NCBI RefSeq assembly: GCF_025854275.1
Contig: NZ_CP107567.1
Coordinates: 62,001-126,000, forward strand
Length of the DNA stretch: 64,000 nt
Reading direction: 5' to 3'
Source of the DNA: Streptomyces peucetius
GTDB lineage: Bacteria > Actinomycetota > Actinomycetes > Streptomycetales > Streptomycetaceae
Each line of letters begins with the position of its first letter. Positions within the stretch are counted from its first letter, which is position 1. The notes below the pieces were generated by a model, which was not told the DNA's origin, searched no databases, and saw only the letters and a program-made list of their open reading frames with translations. This document shows, one piece after another, positions 43,564 through 53,250 of this stretch. Both the position numbers and the translations under genes were made by a program.

Positions 43564-44974
43564 CGTTAGGTTGGGCTGGAGAGGGGCTGTTGTCTTCGCC
43601 TTCGGGTTGGTAACTGGCGGTGGCAGGTGGGGCATGCGCCGGTCCAGCAGAGCAACAGGTCCTGCATGGTGTGGAGGACCTGGTAGAAGGTCAGGCCGGC
43701 GCTGTTGCTTCTGGGTCCAGGCGGCGGAGGGTACAGAAGGCGTGGGCGGCGGTGACGAGGGTGGCGTGGTGGTGCCAGCCGCGCCAGGTGCGGCCTTCGA
43801 AGTGGTCCAGTCCCAGGCCGTGCTTCATCTCGCGGTGGTCGTGTTCGATCCGCCATCGCATCTTCGCGAGCCGGGCCAGGTGCCGCAGCGGGGTGTCGGC
43901 GGGCAGGCTGGTCAGCCAGTACTCGGTGGGCGCTTTCTCGCCGGTGGGCCACTCGCTCAGGAGTGTCGCCGTGGGCAGAACACCGTCCCAGGCGGTGGAG
44001 CCGCCAGCCCGGGCGATGGTGTGCCTGCGGACCGCGACGCCGGCCGGACGCACCGTCTCGACTTTGAACCTCGAGCGCATCGCACCGCGCGAACCGGTGC
44101 GCCAAGTGGCCTGCCGGTATGCCTTGCGTCCGGTCCCGGTGGCCAGGTCCTTCAGGGAGGAAGCCTTGGTGCGGTAGCGGACAGCGGGTTTGCGTCCGGT
44201 TCCGCTCCGGGCGGGGGCGGTGGGGATGGCGTCGGCCGGGTGAGCGGATTCATCCGCCCGGACGGCGACGACGAAGTCCAGACCACGCTCGGCCAGAGCC
44301 TGCCGGAAGGCGTTGTTCTGGCCGTACCCGGCATCCGCGACGATCACCTTGGGTTCCAGGCCCCAGCCGATCGCCTCGTCGATCAGGTCCAGGGCCAGAC
44401 GCCACTTCTCCCGGTGCCCCACCTCCTCGGGCACCCCCGCCTTGACCCGGCGCGCGGTGTCGTCCTGCCACTCGGCCGGCAGGAACAGCCGCCACGAGAT
44501 CGGCACCGAAGCGGTGTCGGACGCGGCGTGCAGGCTGACCGCGACCTGGCAGTTCGACTGCTTGCCCAACGCCCCGCACCACTGCCGGGCCACCCCCACC
44601 GACATCGTCCCGTCCTTGGGGAACGACACATCGTCGATCACCCACACCATCGGATCGACGACCGGAACCGTCTTGACGGCCACCGCCCGCAACACCGCCA
44701 CGTGGTCCCACGGCGACTGATTCACAAACTGCTGCAAGGCCTGCATGTCACCGTCCGGCAGCCGCTCGGCCATCGGCTGGATCGACTTCCTGCGACCGTC
44801 CAGCATCAACCCCCGCAGATAGCAGTCACCCTTCGCCCGCTGATCCCTCCGTGTCACCGACGCGAACACCTCACCCACGAACTCGCCCAACTCACCACGG
44901 AGTTGCTCGATCTCCCCCAAGTCCACAAGAGCAGCATGCCCAACCCGGCAACCCGAGATCAAATCAACCTAACG
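43564..44974 (-). mobile_element. IS701-family insertion sequence
   Basis: About 1.41 kb bounded by inverted cgttaggttg (43564-43573) and caacctaacg (44965-44974), with one transposase on the minus strand. The right end touches a truncated tyrosine recombinase gene and the left end a helicase-like fragment, so the element inserted into or beside decayed DNA. Exact ends may be a few bases different. Confidence 0.75.
43691..44962 (-). CDS. IS701-family DDE transposase
   Basis: A 423-residue protein. The DDE core includes MVWVIDDVSFPKDGTMSVGV (Asp), KVIVADAGYGQNNAFRQALA (Asp) and the C-terminal KMRWRIEHDHREMKHGLGLD (Glu). RQWCGALGKQSNCQVAVSLH is characteristic of IS701. The listed start is TTG 44962; a GTG at LVDLGEIEQ is possible. 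No lesion is visible. Confidence 0.88.
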   Translation of the reverse strand: MISGCRVGHAALVDLGEIEQLRGELGEFVGEVFASVTRRDQRAKGDCYLRGLMLDGRRKSIQPMAERLPDGDMQALQQFVNQSPWDHVAVLRAVAVKTVPVVDPMVWVIDDVSFPKDGTMSVGVARQWCGALGKQSNCQVAVSLHAASDTASVPISWRLFLPAEWQDDTARRVKAGVPEEVGHREKWRLALDLIDEAIGWGLEPKVIVADAGYGQNNAFRQALAERGLDFVVAVRADESAHPADAIPTAPARSGTGRKPAVRYRTKASSLKDLATGTGRKAYRQATWRTGSRGAMRSRFKVETVRPAGVAVRRHTIARAGGSTAWDGVLPTATLLSEWPTGEKAPTEYWLTSLPADTPLRHLARLAKMRWRIEHDHREMKHGLGLDHFEGRTWRGWHHHATLVTAAHAFCTLRRLDPEATAPA

Positions 44975-44975
44975 G

Positions 44976-45542
44976 GTGGTTTCGGGGAATGTGCGGGCGC
45001 TGGATCCGGCGCCGGCGATGTTCGACGCGATGCTGACGGGGTGGGCTCGGCAGCAGCGGAGCCGTCTGCTGGAGAAGAAGACGATCGCGGACCGTCTGAG
45101 CCTGGTGCGCCGGTTCGCTCTGTTCAACGGGACGTATCCATGGCAATGGACCGCCGAGGACGTCGAGGCGTACTTCTCCGCCCAGTGTCCGGCCAGTCGC
45201 CGCTGGCGCACTCGACCGTGCGGGGGCAGCAGAGCGACTTGCGGATGTTCTGCTCATTCGTGACCGGCGGCCGGTACGGGTGGGCCGCTGCCTGCCTTGA
45301 GGAGTTCGGCCAGGCTCCGGTGCAGGTGTGCCACGACTGGAACACAGTCGACCACGTCGCCGAGTACGAAAGCCGTCCCAGCCGGCGGGCGCTGACGTAC
45401 GACGAGCTCCAGGCGCTGTTTGACGCCGCGGACGAGCGGGTCGAGGACATTCGGCGTCGCGGCTGCAAGGGAGTGCTGTCGGCCTGGCGGGACGCGGTCA
45501 TGCTCAAGTCGGTGTACGCGTACGGCACGCGGCGCCGCGAGG
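44976..45542 (+). pseudogene. Tyrosine recombinase/integrase fragment
   Basis: MVSGNVRALDPAPAMFDAML, TIADRLSLVRRFALFN and YPWQWTAEDVEAYFS form the N-terminal core-binding domain. After a frameshift at about 45185 the reading continues LAHSTVRGQQSDLRMFCSFV and ALTYDELQALFDAADE, then LKSVYAYGTRRREA, the catalytic-Arg region. The right end fuses in frame with an IS3 transposase fragment, so the His/Tyr active-site part is lost. IS701 lies at the left end. Confidence 0.75.
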
Positions 45543-46205
45543 CGGTGATGCGGATCGCGCGGGTGATGCGGAGCATCGGCCTGGCGGGCGTGCGCTTGCG
45601 CCGCAGATACCGCACCACTGTCGCGGACCCGGCCGCGGCGAAGGCCCCGGACCTGATCGGCCGCGACTTCACGGCAAGCGAGCCGAACACGAAGTACGTC
45701 GGCGACATCACCTGTCTCCCGCTGGACGGCGGGAAGTTCCTGTATTTGGCCACCGTCATCGACCTCGCCTCACGCCGCCTGGCCGGCTGGGCAGCTGGGC
45801 GATCGCGGAGCACATGCGGAGTGACCTCGTCACCGACGCCCCTGGCCGCCGCAGAACGGACCCGCGGCAGTCTCGCCGGGGTGGTCATGCACACCGACCA
45901 CGCGGCCCAGTACACCAGCCGGGCCTTCGCCGACGCCTGCCGCCAGGCCGGCGTCCGCCAGTCCATGAGCGCGATCGGCTCCAGCGCGGACAACGCACTC
46001 GCCGAGTCCTTCAACGCGACCTTCAAACGCGAGACGCTCCAGGGCCGAAAGCACTGGTCCAGCGAACGCGAGGCCCGCCTCGACGCGTTCCGCTGACTCA
46101 ACCGCTACACCACCCGACGCCGTCACTCCCGCCTCGGACAACGCAGCCCGATCGCCTACGAAACAGCGACCGAAACAACATCAACTACGCTGACACCAGC
46201 CGCAT
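45543..46205 (+). pseudogene. IS3-family OrfB fragment, frameshifted
   Basis: RIARVMRSIGLAGVRLRRRY, TKYVGDITCLPLDGGKFLYL, HTDHAAQYTSRAFADA and LAESFNATFKRETLQG give the DDE residues of an IS3-type OrfB different from the copies at 7.3 and 32.5 kb. A short duplication at about 45785-45800 and a further shift near 45840 break the frame, and TGA replaces Trp at about 46096. The N-terminus is missing; the recombinase fragment reads into it without a stop. Confidence 0.8.
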
Positions 46206-46225
46206 CACCCGTGTCCAGGATTCGA

Positions 46226-46420
46226 GGTCGAGGCTCGTCATCTCGGTGGCGTCCGCCTTTCAGCTGTGCGGCTACTGGCAGGTGATCGGAAGCCTGTGGA
46301 CCGTGGACGACAAGATGGGCCTGCTGCTCGCCCGCGAGGTCTACCGGAACCTGGCGGTACCGGACACCCCGGCTGCCGCATGTGCCCTGCACCGGGCCAT
46401 CGGATGCCAGACGGCATGCG
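46226..46420 (+). pseudogene. CHAT-domain protein, C-terminal fragment
   Basis: VISVASAFQLCGYWQVIGSL and WTVDDKMGLLLAREVY match the C-terminal part of a CHAT (caspase-like) protease domain, ASAFQLAGY.HVIGTLW. AAACALHRAI follows. The catalytic His/Cys region is upstream and absent, replaced by the IS3 fragment. CHAT proteases with TPR sensors act in bacterial conflict systems. Confidence 0.6.
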
Positions 46421-46832
46421 GATTCGTCAGCCCGTCGACCCCAAGGCTGTATTACGCGGTCCACTCCCTCCCAGAAGCACAGGGACCCGGGCTTGCCCGG
46501 CATGGGGTACTACCGGTGCAGCGACTCGGACGGAACGTAGTGGTTGCCCTCGACGATCACCGCGAACCGACTGGGCGGGCTCCCGGGCCGGTCAGAACGG
46601 GCGCAGCGGACCCCGGAGGGTTGACACGCGGGTAACGTACGCGCAAAATCGCGGCACCGCACGACAATGTCGAACGGTGTTCGGGTTCCTGTTCCCTCAA
46701 GGGGAGCCCGCCCTCTGGCCCCGGCGAACGGACGCCATCAGCGCCGTCCCCCGGGGACAGGCCGGAAACGCCGCCGACCACCGCAGCCACGACCTGTGGT
46801 TCACGCTCCCGCTCGCCTCAGGAGGACGCCCC
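46421..46832. other. 412-bp region without a gene
   Basis: No gene is supported here. The last 15 bp contain the AGGAGG ribosome site of the lipase gene (about 46820-46826). Confidence 0.4.
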
Positions 46833-47654
46833 GTGTCTAGACTGCGCCCGATCCTTGCCGCCGCCGCTCTGGCGGTCACCGCTGCCATCGCCCAGCCACT
46901 TCCGTCCGCCGTCGCCGACACCACCGATGTCTCTCCGCCCGGCGCCAATGACTGGTCGTGCAGACCCAGCGCCGAGCATCCCGACCCGGTCGTGCTCGTG
47001 CACGGAACGTTCGAGACCATGGCCAAGAACTGGCCGACGCTCAGCCCGACGCTCAAGAGCGCGGGATACTGCGTCTTCGCGTTGAATTACGGCGGCAACG
47101 CCATGGGCCCCATCGCCGAGTCGGCGGAGGAGCTCGACTCGTTCGTCGGCGCGGTGCTCGGGGCCACCGGTGCACGAAAAGTCGACCTCGTGGGACACAG
47201 CCAGGGCGGGATGATGCCCCGCTACTACATCAAGAACCTCGGCGGTGCGACGAGGGTCGACGATCTGCTCGGTATCGTTCCCTCCAACCACGGCACGGAC
47301 GGCGTGATCCCCCTGCCTGACGGGTCCGAGAACAGCGCCTGTCCAGCATGCGACGAGCAGCAGGCCGGGTCACAGTTCCTGACCGACCTGAACGCCAAGG
47401 ACGAGACGCCCCCCGGCCCCGACTACACCGTCGTGACCACCAGGTACGACGAGGTGGTCACGCCGTACACCAGCGCCTTCCTGGAAGGTTCCGCCCGCGA
47501 GGTCACCAATGTGACCCTCCAGGACGCCTGCCCGCTGAACACCATTGAGCACGACCAGGCACCCAACGACCCCGTGGTCCACCAGTGGGTCCTGCACGCG
47601 CTGGAGCGCACCGGTCCGGCTGACCCGGCCTTCCGGCCCTCCTGCGTCGTCTGA
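46833..47654 (+). CDS. Secreted lipase/esterase (alpha/beta hydrolase)
   Basis: GTG 46833 is preceded by AGGAGG. The signal peptide VSRLRPILAAAALAVTAAIA is cleaved near AVA-DTTDVSP. The 273-residue protein has HPDPVVLVHGTFETMAKNWP (oxyanion HG), KVDLVGHSQGGMMPRYYI (nucleophile GHSQG) and NTIEHDQAPNDP (catalytic His). This matches Streptomyces triacylglycerol lipases related to LipA. A second, related lipase follows 375 bp downstream. Confidence 0.85.
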   Translation: MSRLRPILAAAALAVTAAIAQPLPSAVADTTDVSPPGANDWSCRPSAEHPDPVVLVHGTFETMAKNWPTLSPTLKSAGYCVFALNYGGNAMGPIAESAEELDSFVGAVLGATGARKVDLVGHSQGGMMPRYYIKNLGGATRVDDLLGIVPSNHGTDGVIPLPDGSENSACPACDEQQAGSQFLTDLNAKDETPPGPDYTVVTTRYDEVVTPYTSAFLEGSAREVTNVTLQDACPLNTIEHDQAPNDPVVHQWVLHALERTGPADPAFRPSCVV

Positions 47655-48029
47655 AGGCTCAGGCCGCCTGCCGCACTCGGTCCGCGACGCGAACCCTGGA
47701 GCGCGGATCCATGCCCGTCAGCCCCGGGGCCGGTTACCGGCACCGGGCTCAGTGGGGCCCGTCAGATACGCCGTCCGCTGCGACTGGAGCGGTCACGGCG
47801 AAGAGCGAGGGCGGCGGCCGGTCCGAAGTATTTCCTGCACGCGTCTTGCCGGCTTCCGACTACCCGGCAGTAATCTTTCGGTACCCCCGCACGGCACCAG
47901 TGCCTCATCCCTGCGGTCTCTGCGGACTTCTGCCGACCGCTCTGGTCTTTCCGTGACCCAGGACGACACGCTCTGGACAGTTTCCCCAGCGCCCCCACGC
48001 ACTGCCCCGCTCGCCCGGAACTCCGTGAG
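47655..48029. other. 375-bp intergenic region
   Basis: No gene is supported. It separates the two lipase genes and should carry the promoter of the second. Confidence 0.4.
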
Positions 48030-48719
48030 GTGACCGTGAGAAAACACGTGATCGTGGCCGCTCCGGCCGCCCTGCTGCTGGTCCTGGGGTTCGGGACTCC
48101 GGCCGGCGCAGCCGGCACGTCGACGTTCAGCTCCTCCAGCCATCCCATCCTGTTCGTCCATGGCTACAACGGCAGCGGTTCGAACTGGGACACCATGGCG
48201 AGCCGGTTCAAGAACGACGGCTGGCCCGCCGCGTACCTCGATCAGTGGAGCTACGACTCGCGGCAGTCCAACGCCACCACGGCCGAGCAACTCGCCCGTG
48301 AGGTCGACCGGTTGCTCGGCGCCACGGGAGCCTCGCAGGTCGATGTCGTCACCCACTCCATGGGCGGGCTCTCCTCACGCCACTTCCTCAAGAACCTCGG
48401 CGGCGATTCAAGGACCGAGGCATGGGTATCGCTCGGCGGACCCAACCACGGCACCGACACGGCCAACGGCTGTTTCGACGCCTCATGTTACGAGATGCGC
48501 ATCGGATCGAACTTCCTGACCGCCCTCAACTCCGGTGACGAGACACCAGGACGACTGCGGTACGCGACCTGGTGGTCGCCCTGCGACACGGTCATCAACC
48601 CCGACAGCAGCGTTGCCCTCACGGGTGCCGGCAACACTCAGACCGGGTGCCTGAGCCACAACGGCCTGCTCACCGACGCCACCGTCTACGCCCAGGTCCG
48701 CGACATGATTAACAGGTGA
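48030..48719 (+). CDS. Secreted lipase/esterase, second copy of the family
   Basis: A 229-residue protein from GTG 48030. Signal peptide VIVAAPAALLLVLGFGTPAG ends near AGA-AGTST. HPILFVHGYNGSGSNWDTMA, VDVVTHSMGGLSSRHFLKNL (nucleophile Ser in HSMGG) and the closing HNGLLTDATVYAQVRDMI fit the small lipase group with a Ser-Asp-His triad. It is a paralogue of the preceding enzyme. No maturation chaperone is present. Confidence 0.85.
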   Translation: MTVRKHVIVAAPAALLLVLGFGTPAGAAGTSTFSSSSHPILFVHGYNGSGSNWDTMASRFKNDGWPAAYLDQWSYDSRQSNATTAEQLAREVDRLLGATGASQVDVVTHSMGGLSSRHFLKNLGGDSRTEAWVSLGGPNHGTDTANGCFDASCYEMRIGSNFLTALNSGDETPGRLRYATWWSPCDTVINPDSSVALTGAGNTQTGCLSHNGLLTDATVYAQVRDMINR

Positions 48720-49346
48720 GCCGCCACGACGCCATCATGGATGGGGCGGACACCTCGTCGACGGCGGCCGACGACATCAGCACTGCTCCTTGGACCGCAC
48801 CGGATGGGCAGGAAATCCTTCGATCGGCTCGGCAGGCAGCCTTCTGTGCCGGCAACCAGCAGAGGGAGTCGATCGGAGGCGCACACCCGTAGCCAAGGTC
48901 CCGTCGCCTCGCGAGCAACCGGCCTCCGCGGGATGGGCCTGGTGCCCCGCGGCTGCCGGGGCGCTCCTGCCGTGGACTTCCTGGAAGCAGGCGATATCCG
49001 CGGCAGCGCCGCGATCTGCGGCTTCATCAGCGTGATGCGTTCAGCCCGCGACGGGCGTGCGCGCGCAGCGGTCTCGTCGGAGTTCTCCAGGTTGAACGTG
49101 GGCGACCCGGATCTGTGTCACAGGTGCCACCAGGGGGCGCCATGGCCGGGATACGCAGCGTAATCAGGGCTTGCTGACGGAGGAGGTGAGGCGCACTCGA
49201 CGTTGCGCCGGCTGCAGGGCGCTCCCGCTGCCGCGAGCACCTGGTGGCTCGGGAACCGGCTACGACCAGTAAGGATGGAGGGTGCCTGCACCCTCGGGAG
49301 GAGCAGCTCAGGGACCGACATGTACTCCGCCGATTCCGCGCCGGTT
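48720..49346. other. 627-bp region without a supported gene
   Basis: On the minus strand at about 48930-49030 the reading AADIACFQEVHG recalls the start of an endonuclease/exonuclease/phosphatase family protein. It cannot be followed in either direction, so I do not call a gene. Confidence 0.35.
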
Positions 49347-50303
49347 TCACCAGGTACGGCCGAGCTGCAGCAGGTGGTCACGGACGCGAGCAACGTGCGG
49401 GTTCTGTGTGCCGCCGGGCCGCTGTACGAGGTAGCCGGTGTTGATGGGCGGGTCGTCGGTTTCGTACAGAGGAACCAGAGCGCCGGAGGCGAGTTCGTTC
49501 AGGCACAGGAATCGGGGCAGGACGGTAAAGCCCGCGCCCGCCGTGACCGCGGACAGCACACCACGCAGGTCAGGGACCGTGACGGCGGCTCGGCAGACAA
49601 GGCGTTTGCCGAAGACATGGCGCCAGTACCGGCGCGCGATGGGCAGGTCCTCGGCGTAGGCGACCAGAGGCACAACATGCAGGGCCGATGGGCCCTCGGC
49701 AGCCAGCCGCTCCTTGAGCCGGTCTGCCCAAACGGGGGCGGCGACCAGGACGAACTCCTCGTCCATCAGCGGGACGGCGGTGAGCGTCCGGCCGCGCGGA
49801 CGGGTGGTCGCGATGACCAGGTCGTGGCGGCCGGCGCGCAGGTCATCGAGCAGGGTGTCGGTCAGGCCCGTGGTCACACGCAGCCGTACGCCGTCGGCGA
49901 CGAGGGGTGCGAGCCCGGGAAGGGCTCGCGTGCAGAGCAGTTCGGCGGGGCCCGCAAGGTGGACGGGCTCGGCGTGGCTGTCCTCGGGCGAAGCGGAGGC
50001 GGTCGCGTCTGCCAGGGCGTCCAAAGGCGCGGCGATCCGTGTCGCGAACTCGTCTGCGACCGGTGTCGGGGCGACACCGCGCGGCAGCCGCTCGAACAGC
50101 GCGCGCCCGGTCTGCCGTTCCAGGGTGCGGATCTGCGTGGTCACCGTGGGCTGCGACAGGCCCAGCAGCGGGGCGGCAGCGGTGAAGGACCCGGCACGAT
50201 AGACCGCGAGGAAGGTACGCAGGAGGTTCAGATCCGCCGGGTGCCGTGTCGTGACGGCATGCGGCGGCACTTGGTGGTTCGTATCGGAATTCCTATGTGT
50301 CAC
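49347..50303 (-). CDS. LysR-family transcriptional regulator
   Basis: A 318-residue protein from GTG 50303. The N-terminal HTH reads NLLRTFLAVYRAGSFTAAAP, LLGLSQPTVTTQIRTLERQT and FERLPRGVAPTP. The substrate-binding half has DLRAGRHDLVIATTRPRGRT and AVTAGAGFTVLPRFLCLNEL. The effector is unknown. It reads away from an AraC-like fragment and the DJ-1/PfpI gene; the usual LysR target would be divergent. Confidence 0.88.
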   Translation of the reverse strand: MTHRNSDTNHQVPPHAVTTRHPADLNLLRTFLAVYRAGSFTAAAPLLGLSQPTVTTQIRTLERQTGRALFERLPRGVAPTPVADEFATRIAAPLDALADATASASPEDSHAEPVHLAGPAELLCTRALPGLAPLVADGVRLRVTTGLTDTLLDDLRAGRHDLVIATTRPRGRTLTAVPLMDEEFVLVAAPVWADRLKERLAAEGPSALHVVPLVAYAEDLPIARRYWRHVFGKRLVCRAAVTVPDLRGVLSAVTAGAGFTVLPRFLCLNELASGALVPLYETDDPPINTGYLVQRPGGTQNPHVARVRDHLLQLGRTW

Positions 50304-50329
50304 CCAAGCAACTGTAGGTGACTCCTATG

Positions 50330-50640
50330 GGGCTGGTGAGGCGCTCGAAAGCCTCCATGAGCCGCTGTCCCCGGCCGAGCTCGCCGATCACGCCCGCATG
50401 GGCCTGCGCACTTCGTCCGCCGCTTCGGTGAAGAGGTCGGCATGAGCCCGGGCCGGGGCTCATCCAGCGCGTCGCCCGGGCACGTCGCCCCTGGAATCCA
50501 CTGACCTGGCATCGGCCGAGATCGCCGGGCAGGTCGGCTTCGCCACCGGGACCTCGCTGCGGCACCACCTGCATGCCGCCATCGGCGTGTCTCCGCTCGC
50601 CCAGCGGCGCACCTTCGGGGCCTGCAGTCGTCGAGTGTCC
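50330..50640 (+). pseudogene. AraC/GlxA-type regulator, C-terminal HTH relic
   Basis: HEPLSPAELADHARMGLRT, then in other frames FVRRFGEEVGMSPGR and LESTDLASAEIAGQVGFATG, TSLRHHLHAAIGVSPLAQRR give the double helix-turn-helix of a GlxA-like AraC regulator. At least two frameshifts and no N-terminal amidotransferase-like domain. The DJ-1/PfpI gene downstream is a typical partner. Confidence 0.65.
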
Positions 50641-50873
50641 GACCATCACCACAGGTCATGGCCTGTCCAGGGATACTCCCCTCCATCCATAGAGGATCCA
50701 ATGTCAGGCATCGGATTCCACATTGGATATCGGTGGGTCAGTGGACCTACCTTCGTGGACATCACCGCACTGACGATCTGGACTCGGAACGTCAGCGTTC
50801 ACAGAACGTCGAAGCGCGCGATCCCATCCCCCGCGCTCGAGCGGGCCCCCACCCCCTCGGAGAGTGACTCACC

Positions 50874-51569
50874 ATGTCGAAGATTCTTTTCGTGATGACC
50901 GGCGTCGACTACTGGACGCTGGCGGACGGCACCAAGCACTCCACCGGCTTCTGGGCCGAGGAGGCCGCCGCCCCGTACAAGGCGTTCAAGGCCGCAGGCC
51001 ACGAGATCGTAGTCGCCACGCCCGGTGGCGTCGTACCGACCGTGGACAAGGGCAGCCTGGCGCCCGAGGTCAACGGCGGCCAGGAGGGCGCCGACCAGGT
51101 CGCCGCCGCACTCGCCTCATTCACCGAGCTGCAGCACCCCATCACGCTGGAGGACGTGGACCTCGACGACTACACGGCCGTCTTCTACCCCGGCGGCCAC
51201 GGCCCCATGGAGGACCTCGCCGCCGACTCCACCTCCGGTCAGATCCTGATCGACACCCTCGACTCCGGCAAGCCGCTCGCCGTCGTCTGCCACGCCCCGG
51301 CCGCGCTCCTGGCCGCGGAGAAGGCCGACGGTTCCAACGCGTTCGCCGGCTACAAGGTGGCCGCCTTCACCAACGCCGAGGAGGCCCAGGCCGGTTTCGC
51401 CGGCAAGGCGAAGTGGCTCCTGGAGACCCGCCTCGTCGAGGCCGGTGTCGATGTCCAGGTCGGCGAGCCGTGGGCACCGAACGTCGTCGTGGACCGCAAC
51501 CTGGTCACGGGTCAGAACCCGTCCTCCTCCGCCCTGATCGCGGTCGAGGTCCTCAAGAAGCTGACCTGA
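50874..51569 (+). CDS. DJ-1/PfpI (type 1 glutamine amidotransferase-like) protein
   Basis: A 231-residue protein from ATG 50874 behind GGAGAGTGACTCACC. AFYPGGHGPMEDLAADS-like sequence precedes the nucleophile elbow LAVVCHAPAALLA, whose Cys is the active residue in the Hsp31/DJ-1 group. KWLLETRLVEAGVDVQV and LVTGQNPSSS complete the family pattern. Family members act on glyoxal-type stress or as chaperones. It is followed by a TetR gene 2 bp downstream, likely its regulator. Confidence 0.88.
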   Translation: MSKILFVMTGVDYWTLADGTKHSTGFWAEEAAAPYKAFKAAGHEIVVATPGGVVPTVDKGSLAPEVNGGQEGADQVAAALASFTELQHPITLEDVDLDDYTAVFYPGGHGPMEDLAADSTSGQILIDTLDSGKPLAVVCHAPAALLAAEKADGSNAFAGYKVAAFTNAEEAQAGFAGKAKWLLETRLVEAGVDVQVGEPWAPNVVVDRNLVTGQNPSSSALIAVEVLKKLT

Positions 51570-51571
51570 CG

Positions 51572-52138
51572 ATGGTTGCCGACCGGCTCGAAGAGGTCCT
51601 CGACGCCACCTACAGCTGCCTGACCCGGTACGGTGTGCGGCGCACCACGATGGACGACATTGCCACCACTATGGGCGTGTCCCGGTCAGCGGTCTACCAA
51701 TACGTGCGGAGCAAGGACGACGCCTTCCGGCAGCTCGCCGCCCGTCTGCACGACCAGGCGCTCGCCCGGGCCCGGCAGGCGGCCGCGGACCAGGACGTCC
51801 CCCACGCCGACCGCGTCCGGGGCGTCCTGGCGGCCAAGCTCGATCTGGTCCTGCAACTCAGCGGTCCGTCACCGCACACCGCCGAACTCCTCGATGCCAA
51901 AGCCCGGTTGTTCGGCGGGATCTGTACCGCGTTCACGGGCGATCTACGGCACCTGCTGATCGGTCTCTTCCGGGAGGCGGGCGCACCGGACGGTGTGGAG
52001 CCGACCGACGCCGCCGACATCTGCATCGCCCTGGTCATCGGCCTGGAGGCCGTGCCTGCCGGCGAACGGCTCCTGGAGCCTTCCACTCGCGCGCTGCTCG
52101 CCGGGCTGCTGGATCCGCCCCTGGCCGCCGACCCCTGA
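51572..52138 (+). CDS. TetR-family transcriptional regulator
   Basis: From ATG 51572 the 188-residue protein reads RLEEVLDATYSCLTRYGVRR, TTMDDIATTMGVSRSAVYQY and VRSKDDAFRQLAARLHDQAL, the standard TetR HTH. The C-terminal helical ligand-binding part follows. It is transcribed with the DJ-1/PfpI gene, so it may control that gene in response to a reactive aldehyde or other stress. Confidence 0.88.
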   Translation: MVADRLEEVLDATYSCLTRYGVRRTTMDDIATTMGVSRSAVYQYVRSKDDAFRQLAARLHDQALARARQAAADQDVPHADRVRGVLAAKLDLVLQLSGPSPHTAELLDAKARLFGGICTAFTGDLRHLLIGLFREAGAPDGVEPTDAADICIALVIGLEAVPAGERLLEPSTRALLAGLLDPPLAADP

Positions 52139-52224
52139 CCCGGCCGCCGTCACGCCTCTCTACTCACTCTCATCGACTCTCTCGCTCTCTCCGGAGCTCA
52201 GCCATGCCCTTTTCCAGCCGTGAA

Positions 52225-52860
52225 CGGCGCCTCGCCGCCCGCCCGGCGGGTGAGCCGAAGCGGCGGAAGCCTCGGGGCTGTAGGCCCTGTCGGCGATGAC
52301 CTGGTCGCGCCTGCAGCGTGGGCGGCCCTGACCGGTGCGCGGGACGCGGATGCGTTCCAGGAAGGGACGTGCGCAGATGCTGTCGTGGCGTTGGCCGGTG
52401 TCAGCAGGATCGCGAGGGGCCGACCACGGCCGTCGCAGGCGAGGTGGACTTTGGTGGTCAGTCCTCCCCGGGATCGGCCGAGGGTGTGATCGTCCCGTTC
52501 GTCCGGCCGGTGGATCGCGCTTTTCGGCCGGTGGCGGAGGCGTGCTGGTGGGCGCGGACGACCGTGGAGTCGGTCTGCACCAGTCAGTCAAGATGTCGCC
52601 GACCGCATCGGTGTGAGCGTGGATCTGCTGGAGAGCTCGAGTGAAAACGCCGTCCAGCGCATAGCGGCGGAAGCGGGTGTGGACCGTCTCCCACGGCCCG
52701 TAGAGTTCCGGCATGTCACGCCAGGAGATCCGGTCCGGATCTTGTATACCATCCCGTTGATGACCTGCCGGTCCGATACACGCGGCCGCCCCATCGCGGC
52801 ACGCGGTATCAGCGGAGCCAGCAACTCCCACTCCTGATCGGTGAGTCATGACGGCGTCTC
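52225..52860 (-). pseudogene. IS5-family transposase, frameshifted
   Basis: The minus strand reads MLAPLIPRAAMGRPRVSDRQ, VINGMVYKIRTG, ISWRDMPELYGPWETVHTRF and RRYALDGVFTRALQQIHAHT, then, shifted, LVQTDSTVVRAHQHA-like sequence and RIRVPRTGQGRP. These are the parts of an IS5-type DDE transposase in order, across at least three frames. The C-terminus is missing. No terminal repeats were found. Confidence 0.75.
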
Positions 52861-53250
52861 GCACCACCATGATCCACCATCCGGTGATCTCTCAGGACGG
52901 ACCCTACTTCCTCCAGCTCGAAGGTCGGCGCGCTGCACCTCCTGAGGCGCCGCGGCTGCCTCGAACAGCGGACCTTGCCGCGCCGGTTCCACACTGACGT
53001 GGTCCGCGCACACCTGGAGCAGACCGAGCGGCACGGGCGCTGCCGCCGGCAGCCATACACTCGCGAGGCGGCGCGCGCGCACGGCGTGCACTGGTTCGAG
53101 CTGGAGCACAGCGGATGGCACACGGCCAGCCGGTGGGAGGCGGCGGCTCCCGGCCGAGGGGTCACCGAGGCGGTGGCAGACGGTGGCCAAGGGCCTTCTT
53201 CGAACGTCGTCAGTACGCTCCGAACGACCAGAAGACGCCTACCTCGTCGT
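52846..53250 (+). pseudogene. Possible frameshifted gene of unknown function
   Basis: MIHHPVISQDGPYFLQLEGR, then APPEAPRLPRTADLAAPVP and, after a shift at about 52985, FHTDVVRAHLEQTERHGRCR, EAARAHGVHWFELEHSGWHT. The residue spacing looks coding, and one base would rejoin the halves. I do not know the family. It overlaps the end of the opposite-strand gene at 53210. Confidence 0.3.

Noticed and set aside
43571..44960. Long plus-strand open frame leading into the recombinase fragment
   Set aside because: Its first 460 codons are antisense to the IS701 transposase; only the part after 44976 matches real families.
48930..49030. Endonuclease/exonuclease/phosphatase-like reading on the minus strand
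   Set aside because: Only about 12 residues match and the frame cannot be extended.
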